Assembly (NCBI RefSeq): GCF_028368935.1
Contig: NZ_JAQNDK010000001.1
Span: forward strand, 3,100,001 to 3,164,000
Length of the DNA: 64,000 nucleotides
Reading direction: 5' to 3'
Origin: Sorangium aterium
Lineage (GTDB): Bacteria > Myxococcota_A > Polyangia > Polyangiales > Polyangiaceae
Within the stretch, counting starts at the first letter, position 1. The number at the start of each line of letters is the position of its first letter. Below, piece by piece: positions 33,138 to 42,700 of this stretch. Below the pieces are notes generated by a model. That model had not been told where the DNA came from. It saw only the letters and a list, made by a program, of their open reading frames with translations, and made no database searches. The translations under genes and the position numbers were made by a program.

Positions 33138-34070
33138 CTAGCTCTCTTCCTCGTCGGTCGGCCCGTCGGCCGGCTCGGTGAGGGACTGGAGCACCTCCGC
33201 TGCATCGATCTCGCGGAGCCGCTTCACCAGCGCCTCGACGCGGGGCGCGATCCCCTCTCGGACGGTTGCAGCAAGGTGCGCCCCCCCTGCGGGGCAGTCT
33301 CCCCGGAAGGTCAGGTCCTCGGCGCACTCCCGCAGCGCGTCAGCCACCATCACCTCGACGAGGCGGTGCCAGGTGATCCGGTGGATCCCGGTGGAAATGT
33401 GGAGCGAGGGGCCCTCGACAGCGGTCGCCTCGTGGAGATAGCCGCGGGGGATGTACAGCGCTCCACCCGGCTGCATTTCGATCTCGCCCCAGCGCGGGGT
33501 CATCTCGCGGAGCTCGGCGGTGCGGCAGGCGTGGTGGCGGTGCAGCGGCGCCTCGAGGAGGGGCTCGTAGATGGTCCACCGCTTGCGCCCCTCGAGCTGG
33601 AGCACCACCACGTCGTGGGTATCCCAGTGGCGGGGGAAGGTCTGCGCCCCGCCCGGCGTGAGGTAAAGGTTCGTGTTGGCCTGGGCCAAGAGCGCTCCGG
33701 ACAGGGCGCTTGTGAGCGCACCGACGGCCGGGAAGCAGTCCTGCACCCCCGCGAGGAGCAGGCTACCCCCCTCCACCTCGAAGAAGCGCCGCACCCCCGC
33801 GCCGTCGAGCGCAGCGTCGGGCTCCGCCCGGAGGAAGCGTTTGGCGTCCACGTACTCCGACGTCGCGTCGATGAAGAACACCTTCTCAGGATGCACCCGG
33901 CCTTCCGCTATCGCGTCCAGCACCGCCTCGACGGTGGGCAGGTCGGCGAGGCCATCCCCGCCCTTCGGCGGTGAGGCGAGGGGCCAGTTCGGCGAGCGCC
34001 CGGAGGTGCGAGCGCCGCGGAGGAGATCGTCGAGCGAGCCGGGGATCAGCGACTCCATGGGGCAAGGCAT
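33138..34070 (-). CDS. JmjC/cupin-type 2OG-Fe(II) oxygenase (RoxA-like)
   Basis: 310 residues. The cupin core has HWDTHDVVVLQLEGRKRWTI near residue 147 (His-x-Asp iron ligands and the Lys/Trp 2OG-side motif) and GALYIPRGYLHEA near 212 (distal His). The C-terminal 60 residues are helical (VEALVKRLREIDAAEVLQSL). The family hydroxylates protein or peptide side chains, RoxA acting on ribosomal protein arginine. It lies 142 bases upstream of the precursor peptide on the same strand, so it may be an extra tailoring enzyme or only a neighbour. ATG 34058 is an alternative start. Confidence 0.8.
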   Translation of the reverse strand: MPCPMESLIPGSLDDLLRGARTSGRSPNWPLASPPKGGDGLADLPTVEAVLDAIAEGRVHPEKVFFIDATSEYVDAKRFLRAEPDAALDGAGVRRFFEVEGGSLLLAGVQDCFPAVGALTSALSGALLAQANTNLYLTPGGAQTFPRHWDTHDVVVLQLEGRKRWTIYEPLLEAPLHRHHACRTAELREMTPRWGEIEMQPGGALYIPRGYLHEATAVEGPSLHISTGIHRITWHRLVEVMVADALRECAEDLTFRGDCPAGGAHLAATVREGIAPRVEALVKRLREIDAAEVLQSLTEPADGPTDEEES

Positions 34071-34182
34071 GAAAAACGCCGCGGAGGACAGGAGACGCCA
34101 GGGCGGTCGTTCCTGTCAAGCACGGCCTGCCCGTGGGACCTCGGGGCGACAGTCCCTTCGCGCGCCTCCGCCGCGATGATCC

Positions 34183-34806
34183 TCAGCCAGCCACCCGCAC
34201 CGCCAGCGTCGCTCCCTCAGCGCTCGCCAGCCGGGCCAGCAAGCGCTCCTTCACCGCAGCCCATTCGCTCGCCAGGATCGAGAACAGCACGCTGTCACGC
34301 AGGCTGCCGTCGGCGCGCCGCATGTGCGACCGCAGCCCCCCCTCCCGGGTCCCGCCGATGCGCTGGATGGCGGCCTGGGAGCGCAGGTTGCGGACATCGG
34401 TCTTCAGCTCGATGCGCTGGCAGCCGAGTTGCTCGAAGCCATGCGTCAGCTGGAGCAGCTTGGCCTCCGTGTTGACGCGGGTGCGCTGCCACGCTGGCAC
34501 GATCCAGGTGCCGCCGACCTCGACGGACGGCAGCGCGGCGTCCACCCGGCGAATGCTGGTGCCGCCGACCAGCTCGCCCGTCGACGCGAGGCGGGTTCCG
34601 AAGGAGATCGCTTCTCCGCGGCTCTGCATCGCGAGCGCAAGGCGGATGACCTTCTCGACGTCCGCCGCATCGCGCATGGAGTAAGGGATGAACCGCCAGA
34701 CGTCGGGAGCGGACAGCGCGGCCCGCTTGATCTCGGGCAGCTGATCTTCGGACAGGGGCTGGAGCACCACGGCTTCGCCGCGGAGCGTGCTCGGGGTGAG
34801 GTGCAT
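34183..34806 (-). CDS. GNAT-family N-acetyltransferase (RimJ/RimL-like)
   Basis: 207 residues from ATG 34806. It has the RimJ/L pattern: VVLQPLSEDQLPEIKRAA, then GGTSIRRVDAALPSVEVGGT, WIVPAWQRTRVNTEAKLLQL (acetyl-CoA-binding loop region, modified) and QRIELKTDVRNLRSQAAIQR. The usual R/Q-x-x-G-x-G/A loop is changed to QRTRVNTEAK, which this subgroup often shows. Substrate unknown. Divergently transcribed from a MocR regulator across about 110 bases, which may control it. Confidence 0.82.
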   Translation of the reverse strand: MHLTPSTLRGEAVVLQPLSEDQLPEIKRAALSAPDVWRFIPYSMRDAADVEKVIRLALAMQSRGEAISFGTRLASTGELVGGTSIRRVDAALPSVEVGGTWIVPAWQRTRVNTEAKLLQLTHGFEQLGCQRIELKTDVRNLRSQAAIQRIGGTREGGLRSHMRRADGSLRDSVLFSILASEWAAVKERLLARLASAEGATLAVRVAG

Positions 34807-34895
34807 GTGGGTTCTTTCCGGGAGGCCGACCCCACCAACGAGCCGCGCCTCTCCCGGATGTTTAGCGCAGGCTGGTTGCAGCATTTCGTCCAGAT
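34807..34895. promoter_or_regulatory. Shared promoter region of the GNAT and MocR genes
   Basis: About 90-110 bases separate the two divergent starts. It contains a relatively AT-rich segment (GTGCGTTTATACTTCGAC near 34896-34913 if the MocR start is ATG 34917). MocR proteins usually regulate a divergent neighbour through repeats here, but I could not pick out a clear repeat pair. Confidence 0.35.
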
Positions 34896-36362
34896 GTGCG
34901 TTTATACTTCGACCAGATGGGTCCCTCTCCGAAGCCGCGCAGCGCCGTCTCCCGCGACGGTCGGCGCACGCGCTGGGTGCCCGTCGCGCAGGCGCTGCGC
35001 CGGGCGCTGGCGAGCGGCAGCCGCGTGGCGGGCGAGCTGCTACCGTCCACGCGCGAGCTGGCGAGCACCTATGGGGTGCACCGGCAGACGGTCATGGTGG
35101 CGCTGGACGCGCTATGCGCGGAGGGGCTGCTGTGCGCGGAGCCGCGCCGTGGCTATCGCGTCGCCCCGCCCGAGCCCGGGCCGCCTGCGCCGCGGCACGA
35201 GGAGCGCAGCGCTACGCGCTACCAGTTTCGCGTCGTGCGCGACCCCGGGCCGCCCCCCGCGGCGCTCGGCCAGGTGCGGTATCCGCTGCACGCCGCGACG
35301 CCCGATCCGGCGCTGTTGCCCCTGCGCGAGCTTCGGGCATCGTACGCGCACGTGCTCGCGCGGCGCGGCACGAGCGCGCTGCATGCTGCCGACGTGGACG
35401 GTAATCCGGCGCTCGTGCGGGAGCTGCTCGCCTACTTGCGGCGCGCGCGGGCGGTGCAGTTCGAGCGCTTGCTGGTCACGTGCGGCTCGCAGGAGGGCAT
35501 CGCGCTCGCCGCGCACACCTTGCTCGGACCCGGCGATGTCGTGGCCGTGGAAGATCCAGGATACTTCCCCGCCTGGCGGGCGTTTCGAGCGGCGGGAGCC
35601 GAGGTGGTGCCCGTCCCGGTGGACGCGCGAGGCCTGCACGTCGGCGCTCTCGAGCGGCTGCTGCGGCGGCGGCGCGTCCGGCTCGTGTACGTGACGCCGA
35701 ATCATCAGTATCCGACCACGGTCACGCTCTCGGCGCCGCGCCGCCGCGCGCTGCTCGACCTCACCCTCGCGCACGGCGTGCCCATCCTCGAGGACGACTA
35801 CGATCACGAGTACCACTATCGCGGCGAGCCTCAGCCTCCGCTCGCCGCCAGCCCGTCAGCGCCGCACGTCCTGTACGTCGCCAGCCTCTCGAAGCTGGTC
35901 GCGCCGGGCGTTCGCGTCGGCATGGTGTGCGGCAGCAGCGAGCTGCTCGACGTGCTCGCGCGGCAGCGCCAGAGCAGCGTCAGGGCGGGGGACGGCGTGA
36001 CGCAGGCAGCGCTCGCCGATTGGATCGCGGAGGGAGGCTTCGAGCGCCACGTGCGGCGTGCCCGGCGCGCCTACGCCGAGCGCCGCGACGCCGCGCTCGA
36101 GTCGCTGGCGCGCGCGGCGCGCAAGGTCCCTCTCGAGGTCACGCCTCCCGACGGAGGCCTGGCGGTCTGGACGCTCTGGCCCCGGCACCCGATCGTGGAG
36201 CTGGCGCGCCGCGCCCTGGTACGCGGCGTCGCCGTCCTGCCGGGCCCGCTCGCCACCCTCGAAGCGAGCAGCGCGGGCATGCGGCTCGCTTACGGCCGGG
36301 TCAGCCCCGCGCAGTTCAGCGCCGCGGTGAGCATCCTGGTCGACGAGGCAAAGCGGATGTGA
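34896..36362 (+). CDS. MocR/PdxR-family regulator (GntR-type HTH fused to aminotransferase-like domain)
   Basis: 488 residues. The N-terminal winged helix (about 20-95) has LRRALASGSRVAGELLPSTR and LASTYGVHRQTVMVALDALC. The fold-type I aminotransferase-like domain (about 125-485) has LLVTCGSQEGIALAAHTLLG, DPGYFPAWRAF, VTPNHQYPTTV, EDDYDHEYHYRGEP and SLSKLVAPGVRVG with the PLP Lys near residue 333. Such regulators sense PLP or an aldimine ligand. GTG 34896 or ATG 34917 may be the start. Divergent from the GNAT gene, the probable target. Confidence 0.9.
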   Translation: MRLYFDQMGPSPKPRSAVSRDGRRTRWVPVAQALRRALASGSRVAGELLPSTRELASTYGVHRQTVMVALDALCAEGLLCAEPRRGYRVAPPEPGPPAPRHEERSATRYQFRVVRDPGPPPAALGQVRYPLHAATPDPALLPLRELRASYAHVLARRGTSALHAADVDGNPALVRELLAYLRRARAVQFERLLVTCGSQEGIALAAHTLLGPGDVVAVEDPGYFPAWRAFRAAGAEVVPVPVDARGLHVGALERLLRRRRVRLVYVTPNHQYPTTVTLSAPRRRALLDLTLAHGVPILEDDYDHEYHYRGEPQPPLAASPSAPHVLYVASLSKLVAPGVRVGMVCGSSELLDVLARQRQSSVRAGDGVTQAALADWIAEGGFERHVRRARRAYAERRDAALESLARAARKVPLEVTPPDGGLAVWTLWPRHPIVELARRALVRGVAVLPGPLATLEASSAGMRLAYGRVSPAQFSAAVSILVDEAKRM

Positions 36363-36417
36363 TCGGTGGCTCCCGAGGCACTCACGTGCTGAATTCCTGC
36401 ATCTCCGTACTACGAGC

Positions 36418-37338
36418 CTACGGTTCGCTCGAAAGAAGAGGGCTTACCTTCATCGTCAGGAGGGGGATAATCTCTCGGATCTTGGGGAGCTGCGTTCTAT
36501 GCGCCGGGAAGACGAGGTGGACCGGAATAGGGCCGCTCGACCAGTCCGTGAGGACCTGGGTGACCTTCCCGCGGCTGATGGCTTCCCGGATGAGGTTCTC
36601 GGGGACGAAGCCGATTCCCTCGTGGGCCTTCATCAGCTCTTCCATCGCCCCGAACGAATTCGTGCTCGTGGTGATCTTTGGTTTGGCTTTGGCCTTCAGG
36701 CCCGAAGCCGTCTGCAGGTTCCAGACGGTTTCGGAGCCGGCCTTGTCCGAGGAGAGAAAACCCAGGCACGAGTGCGCGCGCAGATCCGCCGGACCGGTGA
36801 TCCGGGCGGACTGCCGCAGGTATTTCGGGCTCGCCACCAGGATCAAACGGCCGAGGCCCAGCCTCTTCGCTTTGAGGCTCGAGTCCTTCAGGTGGCCTCC
36901 GCGGATCGCGATGTCGACGCGGTCCCGATGAAAATGGACGAGATCGTTCGCGATGAGGATCTCGACGTTCATCTGCGGAAATCTCTTTCGGTACTCGACC
37001 ACGGCCTCGGCGATTTCCCGCGAGGCGAACTCCGCGGGACAGGCGAGGCGCAACGTTCCGCTCGGCTGCGCCTGAGCTCCGTGCGTCTCATCGAACACGT
37101 CGACGAGCTGACGGACCGCGGGCGCGCTCTTGTTGAAGTACTCTTCGCCCGTGTCGGTCAGGCGCAGGCTTCGCGTCGTCCGCGTGAGCAAGCTCACGCC
37201 CAGGGCCTTCTCCAGGGCGGCGATCCGGTCGCTCACCGTGGAGGCGGGCATTTCCAAGCGCTTCGCGGCCTCGGTGAAGGAGCCCGCGGTGACGACCTCG
37301 ACGAAGATCCTCGCGGCGTTCAGGTCCAAGCTCATCAT
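36418..37338 (-). CDS. LysR-family transcriptional regulator
   Basis: 306 residues. The winged helix-turn-helix (about 3-65) reads DLNAARIFVEVVTAGSFTEA, AAKRLEMPASTVSDRIAALE and LLTRTTRSLRLTDTGEEYF. The effector domain (about 90-300) has GTLRLACPAEFASREIAEAV and VDIAIRGGHLKDSSLKAKRL, as in CrgA-type LysR proteins. It is divergent from the nitroreductase gene (86 bases between starts), the classic arrangement for control of the neighbour. Confidence 0.92.
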   Translation of the reverse strand: MMSLDLNAARIFVEVVTAGSFTEAAKRLEMPASTVSDRIAALEKALGVSLLTRTTRSLRLTDTGEEYFNKSAPAVRQLVDVFDETHGAQAQPSGTLRLACPAEFASREIAEAVVEYRKRFPQMNVEILIANDLVHFHRDRVDIAIRGGHLKDSSLKAKRLGLGRLILVASPKYLRQSARITGPADLRAHSCLGFLSSDKAGSETVWNLQTASGLKAKAKPKITTSTNSFGAMEELMKAHEGIGFVPENLIREAISRGKVTQVLTDWSSGPIPVHLVFPAHRTQLPKIREIIPLLTMKVSPLLSSEP

Positions 37339-37424
37339 CCGCTGCCCCGTACAGACTATCCGGATTGTCCGACCTGGTCAACTTCGTTCGCCGCGACGAT
37401 AATGGAGCCAACGGGAGATGACAC

Positions 37425-38015
37425 ATGAAGAAGATCTTGGCGCCTGATGCCCTGGAGCAGCTCTTCACCGAGGCGCGCTCGTATCACGATTGGACGGACC
37501 AGGACGTGACCGAGGACGATCTCAAGACCATCTACGAATTGTTCAAATGGGGACCGACATCGGTGAACTCGATGCCGGCCCGCTTTCTCAACATCCGCTC
37601 GAACGAAGCGAAGGAGAAGCTCTACCCCGCTCTGATGGAGACGAACAGACGTCAGGTCAAACGCGCCCCCGCGACGATCATCGTCGCCTACGACGAAAAG
37701 TTCTACGAACGGCTCGACGAGCTGTGGCCCGCGTTTGACGTCAAACCGTACTTCACCTCGAATCTCCAGATGAGCCACGAGACGGCTTTCCGGAACAGCT
37801 CGCTGCAAGGGGCTTATCTCATGCTGGCCGCACGAGCGCTCGGGTTCGACGTCGGCCCTCTCTCGGGATTCGACAACGCGCTCGTCGACGAGCTCTTCTT
37901 CAAGGGCACCTCGCTGAAGTCGAACTTTATCTGCATGATCGGCCACGGAAAACCGGAAGGGCTCTACCCGCGCGGCCCCCGGCTCGATTATGAGACATCA
38001 GTGAAGACAGCTTGA
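37425..38015 (+). CDS. Nitroreductase-family protein, malonic semialdehyde reductase (RutE/HadB) type
   Basis: 196 residues with FMN-dependent nitroreductase features: EARSYHDWTDQDVTEDDLKT, then KWGPTSVNSMPARFLNI near residue 42 (phosphate/flavin loop) and RALGFDVGPLSGFDNALVDE near 145. Residues and length fit the RutE branch, which reduces malonic semialdehyde to 3-hydroxypropionate; a general nitro/quinone reductase cannot be excluded. No rut genes are nearby. The LysR gene is divergent and probably regulates it. ATG 37425 lies just after ACGGGAGATGACAC, giving GGGAG as ribosome-binding site. Confidence 0.85.
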   Translation: MKKILAPDALEQLFTEARSYHDWTDQDVTEDDLKTIYELFKWGPTSVNSMPARFLNIRSNEAKEKLYPALMETNRRQVKRAPATIIVAYDEKFYERLDELWPAFDVKPYFTSNLQMSHETAFRNSSLQGAYLMLAARALGFDVGPLSGFDNALVDELFFKGTSLKSNFICMIGHGKPEGLYPRGPRLDYETSVKTA

Positions 38016-38229
38016 ACTTCGATTTTTTCGCACGCGAGCTGGTCGGTGTGTAGATGGGCGCGTAGGCCGCCGGAAGCTTGGCCCACGGCGCAACGTGCAC
38101 CGCGCCGGCTCCAGCAGAAGCAACAGAAGCGGCACCCGAAGCCGACATGGCCCCACGACCGGGCGGCGCTCGTGCCAGCACGCACCAGCCCCTTCGCCTC
38201 CGCCCCCGGCGGGGCCGGCTTCACGTACG

Positions 38230-39564
38230 ATGGCGAGCGCCATGAGCAACCCGGAGATCGAGGCAGCGCTCGCGCTCGCGCTCGAACGCTGGGAGAAGAT
38301 GTTCCCCGTCGAGGACGAGCGCGCGAAGCTCGCGAGCTGGGATCCGCCGCACTTCGTGCCGGGGCTCGGCCTCGTGGCGGCGTTCAGCCTCTTCGAAGCG
38401 CGCACGAACCGAGGGCCGTCCGGCGAGCTGATCGTCGTGCCGCTCGCGCGGATGGGCGAGCCCGCGGCGGCGCTCGACGAGCTCGCCGCGACGCTCGAGG
38501 GGCTCAGGTCTCGCGGCGTCGCCTCGCAGCTCGACGCGCCGCTCGAGGCGACGGTGGGCCTCGCGCCGGCGCGTTACACCGAGGGCATGTTCGCGACCGA
38601 CGAGCTCGGGGCGCGCCGCCGCGCCGAGGCGCTCGCGTCGATGAACGCCCGCTTCGAGGCCGTGGCCACACGAATGAAAGAGGTCTATGGCCTGCGGCTG
38701 CCGCGCTACCTCGCGACCTTCGCGGCGTTCTGGCGCAGCCTCGACGACATGGAGCGGCAGGGGATGAGCCACCTGGGGCGCTCGCCGGGCGGGATCATGA
38801 TCTGGTTCGAGGACGGCGGGCTCGAGCGGAAGACGCGCGGCAGGCTCGACCCGCGGCTCGAGTGCCGGTTCCGCGCCGACCCGCCCGAGCTGGTCACCGT
38901 GATGTGGGGCGACTCCGACGGGCTGCACCATGGCCTGTGGTACGACGACCCCGCGGATCCGCCGACGTGCATCGCGCACAACTACGCGCGCGACTCCGCG
39001 GAGACCTGGAGAGACAGCGAGCCCACGCCCCTCGCGGTGCTCGCCGCCCGCGCGCGCGAGCTCATCTCGAGCCCTGACGAGGAGGAGCCGGCGCCGCTGC
39101 AGGTGTACGCCGCGCTCGCCGCCATCGAATGGTTCGAGGAGGCCGACCGCAAGGCCCTCGCCGAGGACCCGCCCGCGGAACGCTGGCTCGAGGCGGATCG
39201 CATCCCGACCCTCGGCACGTTCGGGCCCGCGCTGCCGCCCGGCGCCGGGAGCATCCGCGTGGGCTCGCCCGACGAGCGCGTGAAGGCGTGGAAGACGCAG
39301 CCGCCCCGCGTGCAGAAGTGGATCGAATCGGCGAAGCGCGATTGCGCCGAGGGGCGGCCCGCGGCGGCGCTGACGTTCGGGCTCGACCTGCACTGGCTCG
39401 ATAAGGAGGAATACCGCGACGCCGCGCTCGAGCTGCTGGTGATGGCGTACGAGAAGCTCGGGCGGCGCGCGCACGCGGAGACCGTGAAGGTGCATTATGC
39501 GCACCGCGATCTCCGGAGCGTGGGGGTGTTCCTCCGGCCGGGCGAGGAGGACGGCGCACCTTAG
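38230..39564 (+). CDS. Conserved protein of unknown function, possibly SUKH/DUF2228-like
   Basis: 444 residues from ATG 38230 (or ATG 38242). It is soluble with no signal peptide. The middle has PRYLATFAAFWRSLDDMERQ, GGIMIWFEDGGLERKTRGRL and PPELVTVMWGDSDGLHHGLW, then YDDPADPPTCIAHNY. The pattern of predicting a page-like knr4/SMI1 or HPF1 (DUF2228) fold is suggestive: P-x-E-h-x-T-V-h-W-G, D-G-L-H-x-G-h-W-x-D-D-P. The C-terminal 150 residues are helical. Function unknown; SUKH members can be toxin-immunity proteins, but no toxin gene is adjacent. Confidence 0.6.
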   Translation: MASAMSNPEIEAALALALERWEKMFPVEDERAKLASWDPPHFVPGLGLVAAFSLFEARTNRGPSGELIVVPLARMGEPAAALDELAATLEGLRSRGVASQLDAPLEATVGLAPARYTEGMFATDELGARRRAEALASMNARFEAVATRMKEVYGLRLPRYLATFAAFWRSLDDMERQGMSHLGRSPGGIMIWFEDGGLERKTRGRLDPRLECRFRADPPELVTVMWGDSDGLHHGLWYDDPADPPTCIAHNYARDSAETWRDSEPTPLAVLAARARELISSPDEEEPAPLQVYAALAAIEWFEEADRKALAEDPPAERWLEADRIPTLGTFGPALPPGAGSIRVGSPDERVKAWKTQPPRVQKWIESAKRDCAEGRPAAALTFGLDLHWLDKEEYRDAALELLVMAYEKLGRRAHAETVKVHYAHRDLRSVGVFLRPGEEDGAP

Positions 39565-39755
39565 CGCTGCGAGCCGCTCCGAAACGCGCGGGGCGCGTCG
39601 CCCGCGGGACAGGCGTGCTGGCGAGGCCGGCGATGCGATCGAGCAAGCGATCCATCACGTCTCGGATGACGTCATGTCCGACGCCATGGTGTCGAGCGAT
39701 GCGGTGAATGTTCACGCGACCCCGCGCAACGAAGGCCGCGGAGGCCAAGAGGACC

Positions 39756-42700
39756 ATGCGATCGACTTGGAGATTCGGAGCCGCCCTCACGTGCGGGATC
39801 GTGGCGCTGCCCGCGGGCGTCGCGTGGGCGGCCAGCACGCCGTCCTGGGAGGCCGTTCCCTCGATGATCACCCCTCGGGCCGAGCACTCGGCCACGGTGC
39901 TTCAGGACGGCCGTGTGCTCGTCGTGGGTGGATTCACGGAGGTGGACGACGGGTCGCCGGACGCAGCGCGCACGGCGGTGGGCCTCGCGGCGGTCGAGAT
40001 CTACGACCCCGCGACCAGGACGTGGTCGCCTGCGGCGCCGCTCTACCAGGGTCGGCACGGTCACGCGGCCGTCCTCCTGCCGGACGGACAGGTCCTCGTG
40101 GCGGGCGGCCGGATCAGACGCGAGCAGAGCGGGACAGAGCTCAGCTCGGCGGAGCTGTATGACCCGACGAACGACACCTGGACCAAGGTGGGGTACCTGG
40201 CCAAGCCCCACCCCGCGCCCTCGATGGTGCTCGTCGACGGCAGGCCCGTGCTGGTCGGCATGGCCTGGTCCAACTCGCTGTTCATCGACGAGCTGAACGC
40301 GGCCGTCTACGATCCGACGTCGCGCTCCTGGACGCCAACGGCCTTGTGCCGCGAGTCGACGATCAACCCGGTGAGCGCGACGCTGCTCCATGACGGGCGG
40401 GTGATGTCGGTCGGGAGCAGCTGCAGCATCTATGACCTGGAGACCCGGCTCTGGACCAACGAGCGCAGGCCTGTCCTGTCGACGTCGAGGTACAGGTACC
40501 CTGACGCGATGACGCTCGCGAGCGGCGGTGTCCTCGTCACGGGAGGCACCCTCTCCGGTCCCGACCCGGCGGTCCACGCCTTCTCGCAGGTCTACTTCCC
40601 CCAGGAGGACCGCTGGGCGGCGACGTCCGGGTCCTATGCTCCGGCCTCGTCGTGCGGGACGGCCCCGAGCTCGAGCAGCATCCGGGGGACGCGCACATCG
40701 CTGCTCCCGAGCGGGAAGGTGCTGCTGACCGGAGGCCTGGAGACCTGCGGCACGTACACGTTCTACGGGACGAAGGCGCTCTTCGACGAGGCGACCCTCG
40801 CCTGGTCGAGCCTCGACCTGGAGTCGCCGGCCACCCTGGCGCGCGCGTTCCACTCCTCGACGCGCCTCGAGGACGGCAGCGTGCTCCTCGCCGGCGGGTA
40901 CGTCGGCGCCACGACCCCGACGGCGTCGGCCGTGCTCTTCCACGAGCGCTCGCCGCTCGGCGCGGGCTGCGCGACGGACAGCGACTGTGGCAGCGGCTCC
41001 TGCGCGGACTCGGTGTGCTGCGACGCGCGCTGCGACGGCCCCTGCGACGCCTGCGCGGCCGCGTCGGGCGCATCGCAGGACGGCGCCTGCACGCCGGTCA
41101 CGGGCGCCGCCTGTGACGACGCGGACGCGTGCATCGCGGGCGGCGTCTGCGAGGCGGGCGCGTGCGTCGGGGGCGCGGCGGCGCCGGACGGGACGCCATG
41201 CAGCGACGGCGACGTGTGCTCGACGGCGAGCGCCTGCGTGGCCGGCGCCTGCGAGGGGTCGAGCCTCGCGGTGTGCCTGCCCGCCGACGAGTGCCACGAG
41301 GCGCCGGCGTGCGACCCCGCGGCCGGGTGCGCGGCGCCCGGACCCGCGCTGCCGGACGGCACCCCCTGCGCTTTCCCGGGCGCCGAGGATCGGTGGCAGG
41401 AGACGGCGCGGATCGACGCCTCCATCCTCCCCGGGTTGCAGACCACGGTCCTCCTGGACGAGACGGTCCTCGTCATCGGCGGGGCCCCGGTGCCCGGCCG
41501 GAACCAAACTCGGCGTGTCTGGACTCGCTACGATCCGAGCACGGGCGCGTGGGCGCCGACCGCGACGATCGACGGCCTGCGGAGCGCGCAGACACCCACA
41601 TTGCTTCCGGACGGGACGGTCCTGGTGATCGGCGACAGCCCGTTCGTGAGCACCGACTTTGGCCCTGCGCCGACGAGGCGATTCGACCCGGCGACGGGCG
41701 TGTGGACGCCGGCCGCGTCCACGGTCGCGCCGCGCTTCTTTCACACCGCCACGCTGCTTCAGGACGGCCGGGTGCTCGTCGCCGGCGGCGACAAGCCCGG
41801 CGGTGCCGGTGGTGTCCTGGTCGAGGTCTACGATCCGGTCGTGGACACGTGGACCGCGAGGGCGCCCATGAACGTCGCGCGCCAGAACCATTCGGCGACG
41901 CTGCTCCAGGACGGCCGGGTCCTCGTCGCGGGCGGCGCTGACGGGTATCCCCCCGAGAGCCCGGATCACCACCTGACGAGCGCGGAGACGTACGATCCGG
42001 CGACCGACACGTGGACGCCCGTCGCCTCGATGCGCTGGGCTCGCATGCGGCACACGGCGACGCTGCTTCCGGACGGCCGGGTGCTGGTGGCCGGAAGCTG
42101 GGGTACCGAGAGCGGCAAGACGGTCGAGATCTACGATCCTTCGAGCGATACGTGGACCTCGGCGGCGGAGATGACGACGGCGCGGAGATCTCCTGGAGCG
42201 GCGCTCTTCGCCGACGGTAGGGTCATGATGGCGGGCAACTCGCATGACGAAAGCGACGGCGCCCTCGCCGCCGAGCTCTACGATCCGGCGAGCGACACCT
42301 GGGCGCTCGGGCCGGCGCTGGACGTGATGGTCAACGACCACGCGACGGCGCTGCTCAACGATGGCCGTGTCCTGATCGCCGGCGGCAACGCCGGTTCTGT
42401 GGTCGCGCCTTACCAGAAGATCGACCATGCGTGGCTCTACGTCCCGGCGCAGCCCGCGTCGCGCGGGGCGTGCCAGGCGGGCGCCTGCGTGCCGGGTGGA
42501 GACGGCACAGGCGGAGACGGCGCGGGCGGCGGCACAGGCGGCGACGGCGGGGCGGGCGGCACGGGCACAAGCGGTGATGGCGGTGGAATCAGCGCTGGCG
42601 TCGGCGGCGACCCAACCGGCGGAGGCGGCGCGAACAGCGGTAACGGCGGCGACCCAACCAGCGGTGGCGGCGGCGCGAACAGCGGTAACGGCGGCGACCC

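Noticed and set aside
32996-33205. A longer 127-residue form of the repeated Cys peptide
   Set aside because: The extra N-terminal 70 residues are Arg/Pro-rich and not repeat-like, and the ribosome-binding site AAGGAG lies right before ATG 32995.
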